A stretch of 64,000 bases of DNA. It comes from Agrostemma githago. Its lineage: Eukaryota > Streptophyta > Magnoliopsida > Caryophyllales > Caryophyllaceae. Shown piece by piece: positions 45,018 through 57,830 of the stretch. The stretch spans positions 61,132,266-61,196,265 of the forward strand of contig OY288253.1 of NCBI GenBank assembly GCA_958450325.1, given 5' to 3'. The notes beneath the pieces are model-generated. The model had not been told where the DNA came from. It made no database searches and saw nothing but the letters and a program-made list of their open reading frames with translations. The position numbers were made by a program, and so were the translations under genes. How positions within the stretch are numbered: position 1 is the stretch's first letter; the number at the start of each line of letters is the position of its first letter.

Positions 45018-48000
45018 TCAGTGTGATGGCTTTGGGTTCTGAACCTTTGTCGGACAGGCGGCAGCCATAGTACGTAATCGACCAGCAATCTCCGTGAATG
45101 ACGGTCGAGCACTAGGATTTGGGGCCCAACACTGCTCCATCAGGGTTTTCCACTCCGCGTCACAGAAACCAGGAATAGGAGGCCTCAATGTGTTGTTCAC
45201 TATTCCTCCTGCAATGTGAGATCGAAGCTTAGTTACAACTTACAAGACAACTGGCCCTACACAGAGCAACTACTATTTATATTGTTCTTTTCTTTTTGGT
45301 CCGTTCCAATACATTTGACTCCATTCTATAACTAGTCAAACGAGGAAGACTTCCATGCAATCCTTAGTGAAGACATCCAAATAAACCCTTAGATGGATGA
45401 GGAAAGTATGGAATTACTGTCCATTATCTGTCTAGAATCATGAGCCCAGAATAACAGGAAAGGTAAGTACGTAAATCACAAAACCTATCCAAGGGTTAAT
45501 GGCCACCTTTATGTTATATCCTCATCTCATACTTCCATAAAGAGTGGCATTGTCAACTTGAATACAGCCCATCATTTGATTTGTTACAGAACTTTATATC
45601 ACAGTCCACAGGCCATAATTCATCTCTAAAAGGGTTTAACAAATACTATTATAATATAGACCTGCGAATGTGTCATGTTTCTTTCCGTTTGGGCCTAATT
45701 TGAAAAGATTTTTCTTCAGGAGTAGGTCTGAGTCAAGTCACTTTCAGAACGGTTGGTTGTCAATGTTCCATAAGGTTTCCATTCTCCATGGAGCCAAAGA
45801 TGCATTATCTTTGGTTCTGGGATATGATGGAATAAAGCAAAATGACTCACCAAATATGTTGCGCTTTTTATATTGTGAAGAAACAGTCATTCAAGGCAGT
45901 TCTCGACACAATTTTCACATTGGGTCATTTTGAAACAGCATCTTTGTGTTACTAACACAAGGGTAAGGTTGTGGTGATGTATAAGACTTAAGAGTGGTAA
46001 CTCTTTTATCAAACAAATAGTGAAAGAATGTTGGTAATGCATGACTCATGATTGAATGAGAATAAATGTTTAGTAATAAAATGGAAGTTGAGAAAGAAAT
46101 GGTATGACATGAATGTCTTTATCCTTGTGATGAAAATGAGGTGAAAGAGCATGTCTCACCGAACAATCTCCGGGAACCCTTAAGGCATTGGGGTAATGTT
46201 GTTGGTGTCAATGTTTCGTAAGAAACTGGCAGCCAATATAGACAAAACCAATTCAATGTGGATCAGGTTTGGTGTTGGCATCAGGTCAGAATAAAGAGTG
46301 TAAGTAAGATCTGGATGTCTCGGTGCTGGTCTGTTCACCATGCTATTTATATTTTGTACAACTCAAAACTCAAAGAATATCAAGTCGTACCTATTATGGC
46401 ACCATAATGCATGTTGGCATACGGTTCTTCCCCAGTAAGGATCTCCCATAGTACAATGCCAAATGAGAATACATCGACCTGAAAAATCAAACAGTCGGCA
46501 ATCACATACGAGTAAAGTGAGAGAGAGTGTGGTCAGGCGTGTGAGGAAGCCTCAACACAAAGAGTCCAACTGAGCTCTATTTACTTCAAAAAAATCACTT
46601 TGTAAATGGAGAATATAGGCACAAGATTACCTTCTCAGAAACTTTACTGCTGCTTCCATTTAAGAGCTCAGGGGCCATCCATGGTAGCGTTCCTCTTACA
46701 CCACCAGAAACCAATGTGTTTCTCTTTATCTTTGATAGACCAAAATCACCAACCTACAAATACAATATTAGTACTGAGAATTAAATAAACCAAAAGACAT
46801 GACTGTGGTGAGTAAACTTCGATTAAGCTAAAGAGAGTTAAAAAGAATAATAACTTCTTGTTCAAAGAGGTAGTACCTTGCAAATAGGACGTGAAGGATC
46901 TTTCAGATTTACAAGCAAATTGTCACACTTCAGATCAAAGTGCACAATATTTTTTGAATGCAAATATTCCATTCCAAATGCAGCATCCATAGCAATTATC
47001 AAGCGTTTGCGACGGTCAAGATGTCTAGAAATCACGTCAACGGAAGAATTTGTGAACGAGATTGCAGAGACCGCATACAGAAAAATAGAGACATCGAAAA
47101 GTACAATAATAATCATGGGATTTAGACATGCAATCTTATTTAAACATTTTGAACTTGTAATGTTGTATTATGTTGAATATACAATTTCATTTTCTGAGCA
47201 CTTAATTTCTTTCATTTTGGTGCTCTTTGTTGCTTTCTAATTGACTTTTTATTCTTATTATTATTAACGATGTTCTATGCTTCCTTTTCAGGTGACTCAA
47301 AGTCTTATTACATAACAAGATGTTTCCCGGTTGATTATGGTAATTTGAGTTGTACACCAATGGCACTGTCCAGACGTCCAGTGTACTAACTCAAAATTAC
47401 AAACTGCCTTTCCCGGTTTTAGAAAGGTAAAATAACCTAAACAAGAATACCTGTCTTTCCTGAGTAATACATGCCTCAGAGAACCATCAACCATAAATTC
47501 TGCAACGGTCGCTAAAGTTCCTCCGGGTCCATCTTGCACAACACCATAAAACGCCACCACATTCGGATGGTGAAGCTTTGAGAGGATTTCAGCTTCATGC
47601 CAGAACTCTGCAGTCTGCGATAATAAAAATAAAAATGTAAATGTTGATTAGAAATTACTCTTTAAAACATTCTTCTCAGATCAAATAGCACAGAGAAAGT
47701 AGAGAGATGGATGAAGAGATATGATCGCACTTGCAGACAAAATATATGATCATGACTGTGGAAGTGTGGGGCAACAAACTATAATATACTGTCCAGAAGA
47801 AATTCATAATAAATCCTTGGTGCTTACCAATCTTTCTTGTTCAGAAGATCTGCCGGTGAAACAACTCTTCTTTATTCGCTTAATAGCAACATCTGTTCCC
47901 CTCCATTTTCCATGATAGACAGTACCAAAAGTTCCAGAGCCCAGTTCCCTAAGCTCCTCAAGATCTTCATTTTTTATAATCTGTACTCAGGTGAGATAAA

Positions 48001-51000
48001 CATCAAAACATAATAAAGGCTACACATGATTATAAAATTGTACCCACATGATGACCCAAAAAAATAGGGGCCATATAATATGCAAAATCTTAAGCATGTA
48101 CAAAGTATCTGAGAAGCACCTCTACAAAAATCATAAAAGCCAAATAATCAAAATGCAAGAGATATTGTGGCAATTCAGAGGGAGACATATGAAACAAAGG
48201 CATACAAAGTACTTCAAGTCAAAATTTCATTGCTGATACTATTATGTTGGTACCCTTCCCTTGCCACAATTCAATAAAATCCCTATTCTGTACAAGGAAC
48301 AAATCTCATGACGAATTTAGTTAGTCACATTCCTTATTCTATACAAGAAAGGTTTCCATTAAGCACAAACTTATAGACAAGCATACAAGATATACTCCCT
48401 CCTTTTTGAGTTAGCTCCATATTCCTTGTAGGGATTTTTTTTAATTAGCACCATTTCTTTTTATGGAAAATATTTGTGTACCTAAATGACCATTATACCC
48501 TCAATTAACATTAAATTGATTAGGAATAATTTAAACCTAAAATAACAACAAACCGTTCAAACTTCAATTGACATTACTCCAACCCTCACTGCTAAAGTAA
48601 TTACCATATATTTCATTTTTTTCTCCTTTTCTCCCACCACTCTAGGTCCATTTCCACCACCACACTATCAATCTTACCCCAGCACTGAATCTCACCAGTG
48701 CACCACTAGATTCTACCACCTCGCCATCAGCAGCTCCTCCACTTGTAATGCCTTCCAGTTTTACACCATACAATCGCTGCCACTAATGCCACCACTGAAG
48801 AACAACAATCCAATCACTTTTGCACCTTAACCACTGCACTTGCTCACCTTGGCATCACCATATCTTGGAAGATGTCCTCATTTACATAGACGGTGGAAGT
48901 AATGGTGCAAATGGGAAAAGTCGGTTGTAAGGGTGGTTGAACAATGGCTTAGGGAGGCGATGCGGAGTCTAATGGTGGCGACTGGAGATGAAGAGACTGG
49001 TAGCCATTCATGGTGGTGGGTGGTGTGGGGGAGATTGAGTGGTGGTAGGTGAAAGTAGCAGAGTTAGTTGGTGGTCATTAATGTCCCACAAATTTACAGG
49101 AAAAGAGTAGAGAGGAAGGAGAAGGAATTAAGAAACAAGAAAAAAGAAACAGTAAAAAAAAAAGAGATAGTCGGCAGGGATAGTTAGGAGGGTTACTTTG
49201 GTCAATCTTACATTTTTCTTAAAATTGGTGCCAACCCTTTATGGGGCTAACTTAAGAAGAAAGAGAGAGTATTAAGGAAGTTCATACTAAGCCTCAAAAT
49301 TAATGAGGCACACTTCGTCAGTAAGCAGTTCTAAATTTCTAATAGTACAAGTAACTGAATTATGTTTTACAACAAATTCAACATGATTCTTTATACTCCG
49401 TATTTGTTTTTGAACCAAGAAAAGAGAGAAGCAGAGCGGATATAGCTGTTTGTCCAAGTTTGCCACCTTGTGTTCGATTTTCCTCTCCCACACCAGATCC
49501 AGCACATACCAAACCACCTCTCAACCAAAACCCTTACCAAATCCAACTTCACCACACTACACCCTATTCAGGGGAGGACTTTAGGTGATGGTATTTGTTT
49601 GGGTGAGAGGAACTCAGGAGATGGGTTCCAGTTGCATCACTTGTGTAGTGGGGATCAGTGATTGGGTTAATCACGGTAGTTTGGAGGAGGATCGAGCTAG
49701 CTTGGCAATGGTTCAAAGGTGGTCTTGGCGGGTCAGTGTGTTTTGGGCAATGGAATGGCAAGTTGATAGTGATAAGCGGTGGTCTAGAGGGGTGATGATG
49801 GCAGTTGTTAAAGGTGGGTTGTTGGTGATTAGTAAAGGGTACGAGTGGGGGGCGGGAGGATGATGGATGATGGATTAGGGTGACGTATATGAATGCATAT
49901 TTGTAACTTTATGATCAAAAACTTTTTAAGATAAAATAAAACTAAAAAAATGTAAGAAATCAAGTGAATGTCCCAAAACGCATTATGCAAGGAAACAAGT
50001 GTAATGGACAGATTGCAAGTAATTTGCATGACTCATACCTGCAAGGTACTAATATCAAAGTCCGCGCGAATAGGATCCAGAGGAGGCAGACCAACATGCT
50101 TTATGTCTTGTTTTGCATCCTAACAAAACCAAATCAATGTAAGATTTTGGAATGATACAATCTGAGAATGCAGTTTTATAGAATTACCTCATAGTCCGAG
50201 AACACACCACCAACAGCATCAAATTGGAGGACTTCACTGTATTTTGCATGCGAGGATGGATTATAGTCTAAAGTAGAAGCCACGGGATTAGCTGCAACAG
50301 CACCAGGTAATTCCCTTTCACTGTAATTAACACAAATATGGGACCCAATGTTGGAGGGAGTCTCATCTGTTGTTAAAGTATTGAATTGGTAGGCCCCTGT
50401 AGTTTCTCCGGTCAGCCCAGATGAATAGCCAGGATGATCTTGATCAATCAAAGATACATCTTTACGAAAATCATCTTTGGCCAGATTCTGAAAGAAAGAC
50501 CAATGTTTTGGATCCTGATTCTCAATGTTCATGCTCAAACCAGGGCCATCTTGCTGGAGAGGGTGAAAGGTAGAGGACTCCTCGGAAAGGATAGCTTTTG
50601 AGAATATGTCTGTTAGCAGATCTCGTGGGAAGCGGTCATTTATATCAATAAGAATATCTGGTCTGGTAACCCGAGTATCTTTACTGGTAGCTGTTTGGCT
50701 AACATTATCACCCCAATTGAACGCAGGAAGCGTAGGGGCATTATCTTGTTTGCCCTGAGGCGGTTGGGTGACATCCATAAGGACATTTCCAACTTCAACA
50801 ACTCCACCAGCCGTTTGTCTCTTATGCTCATCATTTTGGTGAGTTGTTTCTGAATTGCGATCAACAGGTTGGCTATCATCAAGTGAGTCTTTATGATCAT
50901 CAGGGGCTGAAGTTGTTTGCTTTGGCATGTTGTCCATGTCCACCGAAAAATTAAAAGCTTCCTCGTCAATTAATTTGGAGCCATTATACAAGGCAGACTG

Positions 51001-53062
51001 AGTAGGCACAAGGTTTTCAGGTTGTCCGGCTGAAGAACGCGAATGAGACATAAGAAACTGAGAGTTAAGAGAGTCATCAGACTTTGTCAGCCTGTTCAGA
51101 AGCTCTCCTTGCTCCCTGGGAATATTCATTGACATATAAGGCCTTGGAGGGGCAGGAATCTCATCACGATTTGCATCAAATGAATTAGGTTCAGAGTGAG
51201 CATGTTCAGGAGGGCCTGCAATCTCAAAAGGATGAGCACTTTCAGGGTTCCTTGCATCTGAACCTCGTGGTACAAGCACAGAATCAGAAGCTAAGGGTAT
51301 TAACCGGTCCTGCCGCCTCTTTCCGGCCTTTGGAGGCAATTCTGGATAATCTTTTACTGAATTAATATTAAAAGTGGTCCCGGATGCTTCTTCACTAGGA
51401 AGAACACTCTTTCCATCAGCTTGATAGGACTGCTAGAACATTGTCAAAAAGTTAGACTGGCTTTCTATTTAATGCTTAGCATGTTACAGTATATAACAAC
51501 CAAAACCATTATCCATAATCTACGATTTTTAGTATATTTATGACATGGTAGTGAATATGTGATGGCTTGTTATGATCATATCATCAATGTTTTGAAGGTT
51601 ACCACAACTGTAATGTGGTCAGTATACGCCACAATTATGTAACAGCCATCATGATCAAGGCCATGGCGACTGATTCAACGATTAGCCACAAATCAAAATT
51701 TAATTAAACAAATCAAGATTCAATCCAAGGTAACAGAAACATTGGAATTCGACATACCTGATCGTCTGATGTTTTCTTCTGATTTGTTGATACACCGGGC
51801 AATGAAGTGGCAGCAATACTTTCTTCGCGAGGCAGCTGCTCTGAGGGATGAACACCATTACCAGCAAGTTGTTGATACCCTTTTGACTCTTCATTTGATA
51901 TGTTCTGTCCTTGTAAAGGAGCAGGATGAGGAAGGTAAATGTTGCCGGAACCCGGTAGAATTGGCTGTGAAGATTGCGGCCCTACTGCTGAAATGAGCCC
52001 CCCCGGTAGAGATGAACTGCTGACACCGCCAATCATATCCTTGCTAGTATTCTGTCTTGTCAAAGCATCCAAATCATTTGCTGAGGAGGTTGTTAAGTCG
52101 TGCATACCGGAACGGTTCCTAGCTCCCATGTTCATGCAATTGACAGCAACAACGTACTGAAACTCCGAATCAACATCTCCTCCACTCAAACTGTAGTGAG
52201 CTTCCTCTAATTCACTGGAGGTAAACAAAAACAAACGAAGTTTCTTTGAGCCTTCTCCATCACCTAAGACATTACATTCTTCCATCATATTTTGCAAATC
52301 TTCATCACTAGACACAGAAACAAGGGCATCGAGTTCTTCCCCAGGAAGTTGGTACTTGATAGTGTGGGGGCCATCTAACAACTCAGAAGTTCTCTGTTTA
52401 AGTTCCTGCCAGGAAATATCCTTACTTATCCTAATAATGCGTGTTTCTCCCCCTGCGTACCTGAGCTTTCCATCACTCGGGCGCGGCAAAACCTTACCTC
52501 CAAAACTGCATAGAACCTTTAATTTAGAAGAAAACCCATCAGAGGTGGCGGAAGATGCATAACCATGAAACCCCCTGCCGCTGCTTCCATAGACAGAGGA
52601 GTTCTGACGCATGGACTGTATAGAAGCGTGGTTAGTTCTAGTGTTTTTCCTTTCAAGGTCCTTTGGAGCTTTGTCTACGAGGGTAAGCATGGAGATATCG
52701 GAGCCAGCCTCAGAGTCGGTACGAGTGATGCCCAACATACCCTTGAGATCCATATAGCCACTAGTAGTAGTAGTAGTAGTAGTAGTAGTGGCGGCATTAT
52801 TATTATTATTGTGAGGATGATTGGTGGAGTTGGGGAGGAGGGGTTGGCGAGGAAGAGCACGATCTCGCATAAATTCAAGGGCAAACTCCTCGCCGGTCTG
52901 AATAGAGAAGTTATGGACAGGTTTGTTAAGTGGGTCAGGAGGTCTCAAGTTCATATTAATGCAGTTGGTTGCATCCTGCATAAACCTCTCAGAAACGGGA
53001 TGAACTTCTTCATTTCCCGATGGTATGCTGTAATTTCCGTAATATTGATTCGGATGATCCAT
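45018..53062 (-). CDS. PB1-domain Raf-like MAPKKK (B-group Raf, RAF18/RAF20-like)
   Basis: Nine coding exons on the minus strand: 53062-51758, 51432-50188, 50119-50039, 47980-47828, 47614-47451, 47024-46877, 46753-46631, 46478-46391 and 45208-45018. All introns are GT-AG, the total is 3498 nt, and the product is 1165 aa with stop TGA. The PB1 domain is at about residues 180-281 ([19 protein letters not shown]). A long polar linker follows, then a C-terminal kinase from about 883 with [13 protein letters not shown], the VAIK Lys 911, HFDLKCDN (Asp 1013), the DFG Asp 1035 and the APE motif. All catalytic residues are present. Family knowledge: B-group Rafs phosphorylate SnRK2 kinases in osmotic-stress and ABA signalling. 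The exact orthologue is not decided. The N-terminus carries Asn and Thr runs. Confidence 0.93.
48393..49272. mobile_element. ~876-bp mariner-like element in kinase intron 3
   Basis: Left end CTCCCTCCTTTTTGAGTTAG (48395). The right end reversed is CTCTCTCTTTCTTCTTAAGTTAGCCCCA (to 49270), with TA on both sides. The two arms continue as GAGTTAGCTCCAT...AGCACCA and AAGTTAGCCCCAT...GGCACCA. The interior is richer in CCACCA and lacks a recognisable transposase. Confidence 0.6.
52766..52816. repeat. Coding trinucleotide repeats (Thr and Asn runs)
   Basis: (TAG)n and (TAT)n on the + strand encode nine Thr and five Asn on the gene strand, residues about 84-100. They are probably length-variable. Confidence 0.85.
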
Positions 53063-53169
53063 TCAATACTTTTCAGCACATATTCATATCCCCTTCTGTC
53101 ATCATCATCATCATCACCATCTCACATAAACAACATCAACATCAACCTAATTCGCCTTCACGGTGGAGA

Positions 53170-53491
53170 CTGCAATCTTTGTGATTAAGTAGAAATTCAA
53201 TAATCACACCCTGTATAGATAGATAATGAAATGGAAATGGAAAACACAGTTGTTTAATAATACTAATAATAATATGTTAAAAATGAAGTAAAACCCAGAG
53301 TTTAAGCTGGCATTCTAAACTAGTGTAGTAAGAGTGAAGCAATCGGGAATGAGGAAAGGCTGTAAACTAGATATAGAAAGAGGAATCGGAATGGGATTAG
53401 GAAAACTGGAAATTTGAAGAAAGAAAAGAAATGAGAAAGGGATGGCATGCAGATAGATAGAAATCAATCAATCAATCAATCAAATACTTAC
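53170..53491 (-). other. Probable 5' UTR intron of the kinase gene
   Basis: On the minus strand there is a good donor GTAAGTATT at 53491 and an acceptor TTGCAG ending at 53170, 108 nt before the ATG. Predicted from splice signals only. Confidence 0.5.
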
Positions 53492-53577
53492 GATTTAGTA
53501 GAACAAGGAAGGAAGGATCCGACAAAAACGGTGTGCCAACTGCTGCTGAGCTTGTGTTTCTGTATTTTGATTCATAC

Positions 53578-53606
53578 AAGGAGAGGAGAGGAGAGGAGAG
53601 GAGAGT
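53578..53606 (-). promoter_or_regulatory. CT-rich 5' leader/promoter tract of the kinase gene
   Basis: Five TCTCC units on the gene strand, upstream of the predicted 5' UTR exon. Such pyrimidine patches are common in plant core promoters and leaders. Confidence 0.4.
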
Positions 53607-54000
53607 GGGGGTTCAGGGTTGTACTCGTACTTGTGGTGGTGAATGTGAATGTGATGGTGGGTTGCTTGATGAAGGAAAGATGAATGATAAAATAGGTGGG
53701 TTGGGTTGTTAACTTGTTATTATTCAATAATCAATAATCATCAATAGTGAAGAGACTATGACTTTCCTAATTCCTATCTCATCTCATGTGCGGTTTGCCC
53801 CTAGCGTAGGAAGGATGCCAAATTGTCAATGAATGCCCTTTTGCCCTCATGGATTATACAACCAGTTGTACCACTGGTTTATGATTTTCAGCTTTATCAC
53901 AAAATTTGTAAACTTGTCGAGATAAATCAAATAAATGTTTATGAACAAAAACTTATAACTCGGCTCAAAGACTCGTATAAGCTCAGTAAGTATGTGGACA
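53607..54000. other. Upstream region of the kinase gene
   Basis: No gene seen. This intergenic promoter flank is only ~0.4 kb, because element C begins at about 54001. Confidence 0.4.
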
Positions 54001-54570
54001 TGACATAGGTCCACGTTCGGCGCTGTCAGGCGCGGGTTTTAGTAGACGGATATTCTCGTATGAGATTGTTCTCATATTGAAAATTAAATCGAAGTTGGAG
54101 TTGCCACCGAACTATGTGGGAGTTCGGACCCGTTCGAACTCACTCTATACTTAGGCGTATCGCGCACAAAGCACAACTTTCTTTATAGTACTAGAGCTTG
54201 TGGGTTTATCCCTTCGCATAACGATAGTGATGTCGATTTATCGTATATCGTATATCAAATGACTCTCGTTGTCAATGGTTTCGGACATCCGGAAACCGAA
54301 GGTTCTACGTTGATATGGGTTAAGTCGTCTCACCCAATCAAGATAAACCCAATGCTACTAACAAAAATATAGCGGCAAACAAGGTTTCGTATCCACAGGG
54401 AAACAGTTAAATACGTCTAATAGCTATGACGATTCTGAAATGCTCTAAACGGGTTGATTAATGGAAAAATATAAAAACACTACTAAAATGCGATAATAAA
54501 TAATCGAATCTAACAATGAGATGAAAACTAAGGTCACGGGTTCACGATAGATATTCGACAATTATGCGAC

Positions 54571-55269
54571 TGTTGTAATGGAGGCGTCCCGTTACCTACG
54601 GTTTGTTGACTACGCGAGAAGAACAAAACAAATAGCAAACAATAGTAAAACTGACACACAGATTTACGTGGTTCACCAGTAAAATCACTGGCTACGTCCA
54701 CACCGACAAGGAGACCAAATTCACTATTGTAGAGATAATAGTACAACAGTAGACCGTAATACACGTGCTTAATAGCCCACAGCTAAAGCCAGAAGTACTA
54801 CCAATTCTACCAACCAGATAGTAATCTCAAACTGGAAAGAGACTACCCAGACTGAGTCGACCTGCGACGAACTCACCGACGAGACGAAGGACAAACGATC
54901 TTGCGGCCAACCAAGATCCGAACAAACTCCAACGGTCTCCAACGAAGACGAGATCAATAGAACCACCAAATAATAGGGACTCGGAGCAAACTGAGTTTTT
55001 CCCTCAAGAAAACCCTCACAGATCAGCCCTCTATATTGTGCTCTCAAATCATCTCTCTGTCCTAATTAACCTAGAAACTAGTCAGGTCTTTATATAGTAT
55101 TATTCCACCTAAACTAGTTACCTAAACTAACTAGGAAACACGGTTCAATCTTTCCTAAAACCAAACAATCTTATGTTAACAAAACAAGAAGACCAACTTT
55201 AGGAAAGATATCAGCAACAAATCAATTCAAGGTCCAAAAAGACAATTGCTAGGCACTTATTTCCTAACA
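54571..55269. mobile_element. Foreign 699-bp solo LTR in the element C LTR
   Basis: TGTTGTAATGGAGG...TTTCCTAACA, flanked by GCGAC at 54566-54570 and 55270-55274. ATTTACGTGGTTCACC near 54662 is typical of Ty1/copia-type LTRs, so that superfamily is likely. Confidence 0.85.
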
Positions 55270-55934
55270 GCGACAATAATAATAAACACATAAACATGCT
55301 AGTCGGCTATAATACGTTCTCTCGAATCGTATCAACCTAGGAAGGATCTAACGGGCTCTCGCAACTTATTAGACTCCCTACCAAATCGCGCGTGTTCTAA
55401 TCCTAATTCGGCTTTCACACGAGAACTAGAATTTCTCAAATAGATTAAAATGTTGTGGCCTTTAACAAATTAATCGACAAGTAAACACACGCGAAAATGG
55501 TACTAGCATAATTATAAATTTAGTATCGAAGCGACATAATCGTATAATAATCCATCGATCCCCCTCGACCCTAGCGAGAAAATTAGCTACGCATGATAAT
55601 TACGAAACAACAAATCGCATACATAGAATTCATGATAAAAAGTGAATCAAATAAATCTAACGATAAACTAACGAGAATCTAGCGAACTAAACGGAACGAT
55701 GAATTGTAAATAGAGAAAATTATGACGAACTAAGTAATTCATGATGAAGATTGAAATATAAAACTGAAAATTTGCATAAACGAATTTACCGAAATCGAGT
55801 ACGAGTTGAAACCGAGTGCTAGAATGCTTAGAGTCACGTAGCTTTTCTAATGTAAAAATTCTAAGTTCTAAAAAAGTGATAGTAAAAATAATACAATGTC
55901 TTAGTTAAACAAAATAGGCGGAAAAATCTGAGTG

Positions 55935-56045
55935 TGCACGCCGGCCGGCAGGCGGCCTATCACATGCAGGGGCTGAAGCGCAACTTAAAATCAAGCTTAA
56001 ATCATTAATGTGTCATGCCGGCCGGCCAGCAGACGGCCTGTTAGG
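55935..56045. promoter_or_regulatory. U3 palindrome cluster of element C
   Basis: GCCGGCCGGCAGGCGGCC near 55940 and GCCGGCCGGCCAGCAGACGGCC near 56018. These GC-palindromes lie about 295-400 bp from the LTR 5' end. Confidence 0.8.
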
Positions 56046-56340
56046 GCAGAGTGGCGCGCACAACACAAATAAAACAAGTAATGGGCCGCTTTCCATGGCC
56101 CAATGAATCAACACTTCTCAGTTCTTCTTCGCCTAGACGTCCTAAAGCACGGGTTTTGTCTTGGAATCGTTCTTCTAACCAGATATGAGTGTAAATGCAC
56201 ATAAAGACCTGAAATCGTGTAGAATCTACAAAAACACTCACTCAAAGCAAAATGTTAGAAGAAACGGCTCTAAAGAGCGTGTTCCGACCGGAAAAGAGAA
56301 CGGAATCGAGGGAATAAAGCTATATAAACACGACACATCA

Positions 56341-56358
56341 AACTCCCCCGAACCGAAC
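56341..56358 (-). other. Polypurine tract of element C
   Basis: Minus strand GGTTCGGGGGAGTT abuts the LTR and is preceded by GAAGACAAGCAAGGG. Confidence 0.75.
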
Positions 56359-57830
56359 CCTTGCTTGTCTTCAAGCAAGACCCGTAATAAAATAACTAAT
56401 ATAATACCGAAACAGCTCAAAGCAAATAATAGGCAACCAAAATACTCAAGTCCGTCATAGCAAACATTCAACCAAGTCTAAGAAACAAATTCCAAGACGG
56501 GAAAATAGGAAAAATAAACCATCAACAAATGCACAACTTCACCAAGCATAATATGTAGAAACCACATTTTCAACCAAAACCTTGCATAGGCTACTCACGG
56601 AGTCACTCATCGCTCAATTAGGAAGGGTGTGTATATGTGAAATATATATGAAAACGCTCAACTACTCCAACTCATGGAAATATGCCCGCAATCTAATATG
56701 GTAGCGATCTCTAAATTTTTACAAAACATGCTAAGGTCACATAGGGAGGCAGAGATAGTGATAACAAGGTAGAAGGTGGAAATCAATATGGTCATGTGAG
56801 GTTAAGGCCAAGCTAGTGAACTAACTAGTGCGATAATGCTCAACTCAAAAATTCTTCCACTTCCATAAACAAAACATACAAGTCACCAATCAACGAGAAC
56901 GAGTCCCGGGTCAAAAGAGGGCGCTCAAATTTCATCAAGTAAACGGAAAATAAAAGTAACGAGAATAGCATATTTTTGTTGTTTTGATTTTTTTTTTCTT
57001 TTTCGATTTTTTTTCTTTTGATTTGATTTTTTTTTTCAAAGTTTGATGAAATTAGAAGCAAATGTACAATGACTCAAATTGACCCGGACAAGATCTACAA
57101 ACTCCCTTGAAACAGAGTCAACCACATCCAAACGTCCATCAAAATTCTCCATATTCACACAATAACGAGCATAGAACGCACTAGGTGACCTACTTCATCA
57201 AGCTCGGCTAGGTAGGCAAATTTGATTTTGTAGTTCATTTTGTGAATTCTTAAAATTTTAGCCAAGGAGAAAATGGATAGAAATGGATGAAAATGAAAAT
57301 GTCCAAAAAATGATCACTAGGCAAGTTAGTCAAAATAAAGGGAAAAACATCATATTTATGCGTAATGACATAGCATATTCCACGAGGAGACCTACACACA
57401 CAACCTAAGTGGTAGCCATGTATGAATGTACTGGCTACAGGAGACTCTAAATCTCACCAATTTTGTAGCTAAAGCCTAAATGCAAGGTCGGTCAAAATGG
57501 GAACCACAAATTATAGCTCAGTTGGTTGCATACTTATCGATTAATTATTATTCCACATAACAAAGGTCAAATGAATGTCAATTAAGAATGAGTAGGTAGC
57601 CCAAAGAGTGCAAGTTATCATCATTGCTGCATAATTGGTATCATAGACAAACACTAAGACTCAAATAAATAAAACTAATGAAATACCAAACTCCCCCACG
57701 CTAGACTCGACATTGTCCTCAATGTCCATATCACACAGACTCAAAATTGGTGGGGGGACACAAACAAAAACCTAGATAGAGAAAAGACATACCAATTATG
57801 TACACGGAGAGGTAGCGGAATCAACAATCC
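56359..57830 (-). other. Element C 3' non-coding region
   Basis: No gene recognised. T-rich low-complexity runs at 56975-57040. The minus strand at 57680-57725 reads GAGGACAATGTCGAG...GTGGGGGAG, a polypurine-like block just after ORF3. Confidence 0.55.

Larger units (their letters stand above)
54001..56340 (-). mobile_element. 3' LTR of element C (Athila-type)
   Basis: The right boundary is firm: minus strand TGATGTGTCGTG starts at 56340, next to a polypurine tract. The left boundary TGACATAGG at 54001 is inferred from the TG end and the GGCGCTGTCAGGCGC block, which parallels GCGCGCTGTCGCTGAC of the B LTR. It contains GTATCCACAGGGA near 54390, as other Athila-type LTRs do. The partner LTR is outside the window. 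Confidence 0.65.

Noticed and set aside
49470..49863. Overlapping open frames in kinase intron 3
   Set aside because: No domain, no splice or promoter support, and both strands are open. It looks compositional.
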